From NCBI GenBank assembly GCA_021786215.1, contig JAJYNT010000188.1, positions 1-5,368 on the forward strand: DNA of 5,368 nucleotides, given 5' to 3'. Below are positions 1 through 4,735 of the stretch, one piece after another. The position numbers and the translations under genes were made by a program. Each line of letters starts with the position of its first letter. The stretch's first letter is position 1. Under the pieces are notes generated by a model that saw only the letters and a list, made by a program, of their open reading frames with translations, was not told the DNA's origin and made no database searches. The stretch is from Chloroflexota bacterium. Its GTDB lineage: Bacteria > Chloroflexota > UBA6077.

Positions 1-251
1 GGGGTCTGTCGCAACTGGAAAGGAGAATGGAGTACGGAACTGAAAGGAGCGTGACCTTGGAGGGTCTGAACCGCTACGACCGGGCGACGGTGGCGCTCTG
101 GGCCCGCAGCCACGCCGAGCTCTCTAAACGGTCGGCCAACGGCCCCCTGCCTGAGGTGGCAGTCCATGCCGTGCTCGCCGGCGACGATCCAGGCGGCAAC
201 CGGCCAGGTCGGCTGGGCTCGTCCGGCCGCTTCCTCTGGAGGCGGCGCGAG
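1..251 (+). other. Unidentified reading frame upstream of and in frame with istB
   Basis: One + frame is open from the window's left edge and continues without a stop into istB at 252. I do not recognise its product. Third positions are strongly G/C from about 60 to 120 (peptide ...[19 protein letters not shown]...), which suggests real coding DNA there; the rest is less convincing. The best initiation signal is AAAGGAG at 43-49 with TTG at 57, a spacing of 7; the ATG at 27 and GTG at 51 each sit one base from a Shine-Dalgarno-like block, which is too close. In IS21-type elements istA should precede istB, but I see none of the istA helix-turn-helix or DDE sequence. It could be the istA start joined to istB by an internal deletion, or unrelated DNA. 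A second + frame ends with TGA at 253-255, overlapping the istB ATG as istA often does, but its codon use looks non-coding. Confidence 0.3.
13..49 (+). repeat. Short imperfect direct repeat containing AAAGGAG
   Basis: AACTGGAAAGGAG (13-25) recurs as AACTGAAAGGAG (38-49), one base shorter, at a 25-base step. Both copies contain a Shine-Dalgarno-like AAAGGAG. Short stepped repeats near the start of an open frame are common at insertion-sequence ends, so this may be subterminal DNA of the IS that supplied istB. That reading is inference; the repeat itself is directly visible. Confidence 0.4.
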
Positions 252-885
252 ATGAGCCAGACGGACAGGAAGATGGGGGACGGGACAAGACTGGCGGAGG
301 CGGCCGTGCGGCAGCACGCGAAGACGCTCCACCTGCCCACGGTCGGGGCCGGGTGCGTGCGGCTTGCGGAGGAGGCGGAGCGCGCTCGCCAGAGCTACCT
401 CGGCTACCTGGAGGCCCTCCTCGGTGCTGAGGTCGAGGAACGGGAGCGCAACGGGATCGCCCAGCGGATCAGGGATGCGCGCCTACCCAAGGTGAAGACG
501 CTTGAGGAGTTCGACTTCTCGCAGGCCCCGGGGGTCTCGGCTGCGAGGATCGCCCAGCTAGCCGAGGGCGCCTACATCGGGCGGGCGGAGCCGGTGGTGT
601 TCATCGGGGAGGCCGGCACCGGCAAGACCCATCTCCTTACGGGACTGTGTGTGGCGGCCTGCCGGCAGCGGCGCCGGGTGCGCTTTACCACCGCGGCGGG
701 ACTGGTCAACGAGCTCGTGGAGGCCAAGACGGGGCTTTCCCTCAGCCGGGTGCTCTCCCGCTGGGCCCACTACGAGCTGGTGGCGATCGACGAGGTGGGA
801 TACGTGCCCCTGGCCGAGGCGGGGGCGGAGCTCCTCTTCCAGGTGATCGCGGATCGGGCCGAGAAGGCGGCCGTGATCCTCACCA
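252..885 (+). pseudogene. istB: IS21-type transposition helper ATPase IstB, 3'-truncated
   Basis: IstB is the cytoplasmic AAA+ ATPase that works with the IstA transposase in target selection and strand transfer of IS21-family elements. The start chosen is ATG 252, with GGAGG at 238-242 and a spacing of 9. Visible marks: an N-terminal helical part with [11 protein letters not shown] (about residues 48-58), [12 protein letters not shown] (about 78-89), Walker A GEAGTGKT (119-126, Lys125), [16 protein letters not shown], Walker B YELVAIDE (174-181, Asp180/Glu181), GYVPL and [10 protein letters not shown]. Homology stops at AVILT (Thr211, codon 882-884), where the family normally continues TTNLPFSEW. 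About 40 C-terminal residues, including the sensor and arginine region, are missing. The frame then runs to a stop at 1056-1058 through about 57 residues coded by the element end, which look unrelated. ATP binding might survive; function as a transposition helper is unlikely. Family identification is strong. Confidence 0.88.
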
Positions 886-898
886 TTATGTGGAATAT
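886..898 (+). repeat. Left terminal inverted repeat
   Basis: TTATGTGGAATAT reads inward from the point where istB loses homology. It pairs with the right end, differing at the 4th base (T versus C) and the 12th (A versus C). A further TGTCGA lies at 907-912, 18 bases inward from the TGTGGA core, and may be a second recombinase contact; that is speculative. Confidence 0.6.
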
Positions 899-1023
899 GG
901 GGATCCTGTCGAAGTTTCAGGGGTCTGTGCGATGGGTACGTTGGCTGGAGGAAGCGGACCGGGAAGCGCGGCGCTTGTGGCTTCGTGACAGATCGAGTCT
1001 GCCGGCTGGGCCGTTTCGAGTCA

Positions 1024-1036
1024 GGGGCTCTGCCCC
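1024..1036. repeat. GGGGC-TCT-GCCCC hairpin
   Basis: A 5-base-pair perfect stem (1024-1028 with 1032-1036) with a 3-base loop is followed by CGAACCCCCGAAG and then TTTTCTT (1050-1056) on the + strand. The stem plus trailing T-run loosely resembles a terminator for + strand transcription, but the gap between stem and T-run is about 13 bases, too long for a classical intrinsic terminator. Similar GGGG-CTCTG-CCCC-GAACCCC blocks occur as dispersed intergenic sequence in GC-rich bacteria (recollection, not checked). Confidence 0.35.
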
Positions 1037-1065
1037 CGAACCCCCGAAGTTTTCTTAGGCATAGG

Positions 1066-1160
1066 GGGATAGCTCTGGGTGAGGAGGGGGGGTTGAGTGG
1101 GCGGGGAAGCCCGGAGGCTTCCCCCAACGGTCACCCGTCGCCACCCCGCCTGGCTATCCC
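1066..1160. repeat. Nested inverted repeats forming a possible long stem-loop
   Basis: Three perfect pairings are nested inside one another: GGGATAGC (1066-1073) with GCTATCCC (1153-1160); GGGTGA (1077-1082) with TCACCC (1131-1136); and GGGGAAGCC (1103-1111) with GGCTTCCCC (1116-1124), the last closing a 4-base CGGA loop. The inner 9-base-pair hairpin is strong alone. No T-run follows on either strand. The structure lies 50-144 bases downstream of the tnpB stop, so it could end or stabilise the tnpAB transcript, form part of an element-encoded RNA, or shape DNA at the recombination end. Which of these holds cannot be told from sequence. Confidence 0.5.
1077..1106 (+). other. G-run cluster, potential G-quadruplex
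   Basis: Four runs of at least three G lie within 30 bases: 1077-1079, 1086-1092, 1099-1101 and 1103-1106, with loops of 6, 6 and 1 bases; a further GGGGG sits at 1064-1068. This meets the usual G3+ with 1-7 base loop pattern. In this GC-rich sequence such clusters can arise by chance, and the same bases also take part in the nested stems, so the two folds would compete. Confidence 0.4.
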
Positions 1161-1162
1161 TG

Positions 1163-1188
1163 GTGGGTCGGTCTTCACCGGAGCCCAC
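1163..1188. repeat. Two-part hairpin just downstream of tnpB
   Basis: GTGGG (1163-1167) pairs with CCCAC (1184-1188). Inside it CGGT (1169-1172) pairs with ACCG (1177-1180) around a CTTC loop. It starts 22 bases past the tnpB stop on the minus strand. With the hairpin inside the tnpB tail (1232-1253) and the nested stems beyond, it is the middle of a run of hairpins at the 3' end of the operon. Confidence 0.4.
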
Positions 1189-1209
1189 TTCCGTTTCACC
1201 AGGCGTTCT

Positions 1210-3560
1210 TCAGCGTACGGCCTCACAGCCTTCGCCGCAAGCCCTTGCGGCGATGAAGCCCGCGCCCCCGGGGTCTGCAATCCCGCAGGCGGGTCGGCTG
1301 GTCGCGGCTGGCGCTGCCGCCATCTGGCCTGGGGTCTGTCCGCAAGGGGTTGGTTGATGTGCCAGCCTCGCCACCAGGCGGTCCAGAGCCGAGAGGTCCC
1401 CATCCACCGCCGACCGCTCATCCTCGGTCAGCGGGATCTCCTGCAACAAGCGGAGATGGCTCGTCTTCGCCTCCAGGAGTTGGCCTCGACCCGAGTCCTT
1501 GGGGCTGTAGAAATCGCATCGGGGGCAAGCCATTCGGTGAGGACACTGGTCGAAGAATTCGTAGCTGCACAGGCCGTGGCCCAGGTCGTAGTAGCGCCAG
1601 GGCTCACCCGCTGCCGCCGCGGCGCTCCTGACCGCGTCCTGATCGATCAGCACCTCGATGGCCCGCACGTTCCTGGCGAAGTACCCGGCATCGACATAGG
1701 CTTTGGCCAGTTTCGTCGGCGTCAGGGCCACATAGTTCTGCGTTGTCGCCGGCGAACGATGGCCAAGCCACGCTTGTAGCTCGAAGAGGGACATCGGCTC
1801 TCGGGCGTTGAACAGTTGGCTGGCGATGGTGGAACGCGCCCGGTGGCTGGTGATGGAGCCTCTGGCATCGGCCTTGGACACGCCCGCCTTGCGGCACAGG
1901 ATGGGGATGAGGGAGCCGTTGAGGTACTCCGGAGTCAGGGGTCGAGCCCGCTGGCAGAACAGGAAATGGACTAACTCGCTGGTCTTGCGGTCGGCAAAGA
2001 CCGGCTGCTGGGGCCGCACTCGCTCCCACTCCCTGATCGCCTCCCCGACGACGGGGTCCACCGGCTTGGTGAAGGCCGTCCCGGTCTTGTTCACCGGGAC
2101 CTCCAGCAGACACACCGCTTCCTTGGGGAGCAGCTCGCCAGTGCTCGGCACGAGGGCGTCCTCCCGTTGCCAGCGGACGCACCCTACCCGCAGCCTCACG
2201 ATCTCGTCGCTGCGCAACCCTGCGAAGAGCCACACGATGGCCACGGCCCGAACGAACTCGATGGGATAGTAGGTGGGCTGGTTGTCCGAGCGGCGCAGGT
2301 CCTGGGCGCCGAGGTTCAAGCCCGCCCAGAGGAGTCTCGCCCAGACGTCGTCGGCGATCACTCGCGGGCAGGGGCCTATCAGCGCCTTGACGCTGCGCGG
2401 GCTGGATCGAAGCGATGGGGGATCCATCCCCACTCCTGGCAGTCCCAGAAGAACACCCGCATTGAGCTCAGGTAGCCGTCCTTGGTTCGGGCGGAGAGGG
2501 GATGGCCCGTGGAGCTGCGATTGCCCATCTTTACGTGGGGTCCCGTGTACTCCCCGGCCTTCATGCGGTCGATGGCCGCCACGTAACCGACGGCCAGCTC
2601 CCGGGTCCACTGCTCCGGGGTGGTCACCTCGGGATGGTTGGCTGCAAGCCAGCGACCGGCCTTCATCAGCACGATGCGGGCGCTCCTGCGGGTGGCGGGG
2701 GCCAGGGTGGAGGTGCTCTCCCAACGACGAACCCAGGCCATCCAGTCGGGATGGATGCCCTCTTCTACCCCGGTCGCGTTGGCCCTCGCCCAGTGGCTGG
2801 TCTCGGCCGGAAGCGGCCCCTTCAGGAAACCAAGCGCCACCAACCCCCTTCTCAGCTTCAGGAAGTGGGAGCGACGAGTAGGGGTAACGCCTCGACCCAA
2901 CTCCTCCAGGCGCCTCGGCGTGATGTCTTCCAGTCGGGGACTGCCGATCAGCAGAAACACCTCGCAGACCGTGGACTGGAGGGGAGCCAGGCCCCACCGA
3001 TAGTATCCCCAGCCGGATATGACGCTCCCGACCGCCTGGATGGCGGCCTGGACGGCCTCGTGGCCGAAAACCTTGGCGGCCAGAGCCACTCGCTTGAAAT
3101 CGCCCAGTGCCCGGACGCCCCTGAAACAACCCAGCAGGTAAGCGGCGGCCATCATGTATTGGCGATGGTCGCCATCGGCCAGGTGGCCGTTCTCTCGAAA
3201 GAAGGCGGCCTGGGTTGGCCCCAGGATCCGACACCAGGTATCCCCGTCCCATCCCCAGAAGGCGAGCCCTTCTCGACCACAGGCCCGCAGCAGTCCCACC
3301 GCCGCCGCTTCCTTGAGCTCAACCCGCCCTTCGATTGGATCGAGAGCCTCCTGAAGGGGGGTCAGGAGACGAGCCAGAGCCCGTTGTCTTTCCGCAGACG
3401 CCTCCACTCCGCCATCGCCCCATCGGCTCCGGCTGGCCAGCAGTTCCACCAAGGCTTGTCGCTCTGTCGCTGTGAGACGTGGCGTCCGGTCGTACCGGCC
3501 ATCCTCGACTGGGGCGCGCCAGAGCGTGTCCCCGCCATCCATCACTGGTTGCCCGCTCAT
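1210..3560 (-). pseudogene. tnpB: TnpB-like tyrosine recombinase, interrupted by a frameshift
   Basis: This is the second, large recombinase of the element. Start ATG 3560-3558, with AGGAG at 3573-3569 and a spacing of 8; the ATGA overlaps the tnpA stop. The first frame gives about 393 residues to a TGA at 2381-2379. A second frame, useful from about 2400, runs to a TGA at 1212-1210. The N-terminal part contains CQEWGWIPHRFDPAR; the second part resumes at PRSVKALIGP. The C-terminal half has the integrase set: Arg in GLRSDEIVRLR (codon 2214-2212), His and Arg in SHRAR (1845-1843 and 1836-1834), WLGHRS, and the nucleophile Tyr in TTQNYVAL (1734-1732). A Cys-rich tail follows (CSYEFF, QCPHRMACPRCDFY), then QLLEAKTSHLRLLQEIPLTEDER, all typical of this TnpB group. 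Joined length is about 780 residues. The last roughly 35 residues after PTPCGQTPGQM look like read-through beyond the usual end. As written the product would lack its catalytic domain. Confidence 0.85.
1232..1253. repeat. Perfect 9-bp hairpin inside the 3' end of tnpB
   Basis: TCGCCGCAA (1232-1240) and TTGCGGCGA (1245-1253) form a perfect stem around a 4-base GCCC loop. It falls in the last twenty codons of tnpB, in the part that looks like an extension beyond the usual family end. It has no T-run. It may be the original 3' hairpin of the operon, later absorbed into coding sequence through loss of an earlier stop; that last step is inference. Confidence 0.5.
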
Positions 3561-4648
3561 TCCGCCGTCTCCTGCTCCAGGAAAGCCGCGGTCATGGCGC
3601 GGACTCGCCATTGGTGGATCTGCTCCATCCCCTGCTCCAGCCGCTCGGCCAGGTCGCGGCCCGACAGATGGATATACTGCTGGGTCGTGTCCGGGTTGAG
3701 ATGTCCGGCGAAGCGGGCGATCTCGTGGAGGTCCCAGCCTGCCCTCGCCAGATCGGTCAGGCAGAGATGGCGCAGGGTGTGAGTCGAGAACTGGGACAGT
3801 CCCGCCCGGCCGGCGATGCTCCGGATCACCTTGGACCAGGTCCAAAAGGTGATGGGCTCCGCCCGGTTGCGACGCGACTCGGACAGGAAGAGAGGGCCTC
3901 GCGTGTTGCCGAGAGCGCGACGATGGACGAGGTAGCCCTTCAGCAACTCGCCGGAGGCCGCCGAATAGGGGACGACCCGTTCCCGTCGCCCCTTGGTCGT
4001 CTCTCCCCGGATCCGCAGCAGCCTGTAGGCTGGGTCAAGGTCGGTGGACTCCAGCAGGCACAGCTCCTCGCGGCGGAGTGCGGCATCGTAAGCCAGGCCG
4101 ATCATGCAGCGGTTCCGGATCGGCTCGCTCCGGGCTGCCAGGAGGAACGCCTTCCATTGATCATCGGTGGGGATCCAGGGCAGCTTCTTGAAGCGGGGGA
4201 GGAGCCCTCGCTCCCGTTTTGCGCCGAAGGCTTTGCCCGGGGTGTAGCGGCCTCTCCCGACAGGGTTGGTTTCCCGAAGCTCCTCCTCAATGAGATGATC
4301 GAAGAAGAGTCGGACGGCCGTCAGGCGCTGCTGCAAGGTCGCGTTGGACAGACCGGCCCCCGAGTCCAGGGTCAGGAGATTGCCAGCGCGGGGATTGGGC
4401 CGGCGTCGCAACTCACCGACGTATTGCGCGACCTGATCCCGGGTTACACCGACGGCCGCGAGGTCGTTGCTTTCGCAGAAGGCCAGGAAGTCTTGGACGC
4501 CTCGGGCGTATGCGTGGATGGTGTTGGGGGCTAGACCTAGCAGTATCTGGCTTTGGAGCCAGCTCTTCGCCAGGGGATCACGGGCGACGGCGGGGAAGCG
4601 ATCCCAGGGAAAGTCGTCGGGGTCGAGGAACTCCGGCACTGCCTCCAC
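3557..4648 (-). CDS. tnpA: TnpA-like tyrosine recombinase (integrase)
   Basis: This protein of 363 residues is the first recombinase of the element. It would cut and rejoin DNA at the element ends in the cytoplasm through a 3'-phosphotyrosyl intermediate. The N-terminal SAM-like core-binding domain spans about residues 25-125 (NTIHAYARGVQDFLAFCE, TLQQRLTAVRLFFDHLIEE) and the catalytic domain about 155-335. Catalytic residues visible: Arg192 in AALRREEL, Lys219 in TTKGRR, His290 and Arg293 in HTLRH, His316 in FAGHLNPD and Tyr325 in TTQQYIHLSG. All are present, so it looks active. The start is GTG 4648, or GTG 4639 with AGAGGTGG upstream; an in-frame TGA at 4657-4655 rules out a longer form. 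The stop overlaps the tnpB ATG (3557-3560), so the two are translationally coupled. Length and order match Tn554 TnpA (about 360 residues). XerC/D-like chromosome resolvases share the fold but are shorter and are not paired with a tnpB. Confidence 0.9.
   Translation of the reverse strand: MEAVPEFLDPDDFPWDRFPAVARDPLAKSWLQSQILLGLAPNTIHAYARGVQDFLAFCESNDLAAVGVTRDQVAQYVGELRRRPNPRAGNLLTLDSGAGLSNATLQQRLTAVRLFFDHLIEEELRETNPVGRGRYTPGKAFGAKRERGLLPRFKKLPWIPTDDQWKAFLLAARSEPIRNRCMIGLAYDAALRREELCLLESTDLDPAYRLLRIRGETTKGRRERVVPYSAASGELLKGYLVHRRALGNTRGPLFLSESRRNRAEPITFWTWSKVIRSIAGRAGLSQFSTHTLRHLCLTDLARAGWDLHEIARFAGHLNPDTTQQYIHLSGRDLAERLEQGMEQIHQWRVRAMTAAFLEQETAE
3569..3573 (-). promoter_or_regulatory. Ribosome binding site of tnpB within tnpA
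   Basis: AGGAG on the minus strand lies 8 bases before the tnpB ATG and inside the last codons of tnpA. It decides the tnpB start: the open frame extends upstream to 3845, but that part is only the shifted shadow of tnpA. Confidence 0.65.
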
Positions 4649-4657
4649 CTCTTCTCA

Positions 4658-4690
4658 ATGCCAGACAAACCAACCACAAGCCGCTGGCAT
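4658..4690. repeat. Inverted repeat ATGCCAG / CTGGCAT upstream of tnpA
   Basis: ATGCCAG (4658-4664) and CTGGCAT (4684-4690) are a perfect 7-base inverted repeat with a 19-base spacer. The near edge is about 10 bases upstream of the tnpA GTG, in its leader. Plausible roles are an operator, a leader hairpin covering translation start, or a recombinase arm site near the right end. I see no clear -35/-10 pair in this leader, so the tnpA promoter is not assigned. Confidence 0.45.
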
Positions 4691-4721
4691 CAGGATTTGG
4701 TAGGCAGCGTACCACGGAGGG

Positions 4722-4734
4722 AGATTCCACGTAA
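4722..4734 (-). repeat. Right terminal inverted repeat
   Basis: Read on the minus strand from 4734 this is TTACGTGGAATCT, the partner of the left repeat. A related block CGTGGT lies 15 bases inward (4716-4711), so the right end shows two CGTGGW blocks in direct orientation (4731-4726 and 4716-4711), a spacing that could suit two recombinase subunits. Binding is inference. Confidence 0.6.
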
Positions 4735-4735
4735 C

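Larger units (their letters stand above)
899..1209. other. Gene-free left end of the element, rich in hairpins
   Basis: About 310 bases lie between the left repeat and the tnpB stop codon, and I see no convincing gene in them. The istB frame runs through to a stop at 1056-1058 and a longer + frame crosses the area from 985, but neither gives a recognisable protein or a consistent third-base pattern. The stretch holds a GGGGC/GCCCC hairpin, a cluster of G-runs, a nested set of stems around 1066-1160 and a stem at 1163-1188, each listed separately. A third recombination gene, expected here by analogy with Tn554 tnpC, is not present in any frame I read. Confidence 0.6.
886..4734. mobile_element. 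Tn554-like tyrosine-recombinase transposon (two recombinase genes)
   Basis: The element is defined by a near-matching inverted end repeat and by the loss of two flanking genes at those ends. Left end on the + strand: TTATGTGGAATAT (886-898). Right end on the - strand: TTACGTGGAATCT (4734-4722). They agree at 11 of 13 positions. The left end begins one base after the last istB codon (882-884); the right end begins one base past the stop (4736-4738) that ends the YD-repeat frame. Cargo is tnpA and tnpB on the minus strand plus about 320 non-coding bases at the left end. No direct target duplication is seen, which suits tyrosine recombinases. Two overlapping recombinase genes, the second long and with a Cys-rich tail, resemble Tn554 TnpA/TnpB and related multi-recombinase elements. 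The ends are my inference and could shift by a few bases. Confidence 0.7.

Noticed and set aside
558..1127. Minus-strand frame of 189 codons, considered as a possible tnpC
   Set aside because: It is mostly the antisense shadow of istB and crosses the element boundary at 886. The peptide is Pro/Arg-rich, without the helical character expected of TnpC.
1131..1421. Minus-strand frame of 96 codons near the tnpB tail
   Set aside because: It overlaps the tnpB end in another frame, has no start signal or family resemblance, and its 3' half simply traverses the hairpin region.
985..1779. Long + strand frame of 264 codons across the element's left end and the tnpB tail
   Set aside because: It overlaps the catalytic end of tnpB in antisense, shows no recognisable domain, and its composition (Arg/Gly/Ala/Pro-rich) is typical of shadow frames in GC-rich DNA.
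2379..2400. Programmed -1 frameshift to make full-length TnpB
   Set aside because: No X XXY YYZ-type slippery heptamer or adjacent pseudoknot is evident, and a few conserved residues appear to be missing at the joint, which a frameshift would not explain.
2502..3782. Long + strand frame of 426 codons
   Set aside because: It is antisense to tnpB, has no domain or plausible start signal, and tnpB homology is clear on the other strand.
3561..3845. N-terminal extension of tnpB into the tnpA region
   Set aside because: This part is the shifted reading of tnpA's C-terminal end; a good ribosome binding site and an ATGA overlap place the start at 3560.
3479..4534. Long + strand frame of 351 codons
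   Set aside because: It is antisense to tnpA, where all catalytic residues are present; stop-free antisense frames are expected at this base composition.
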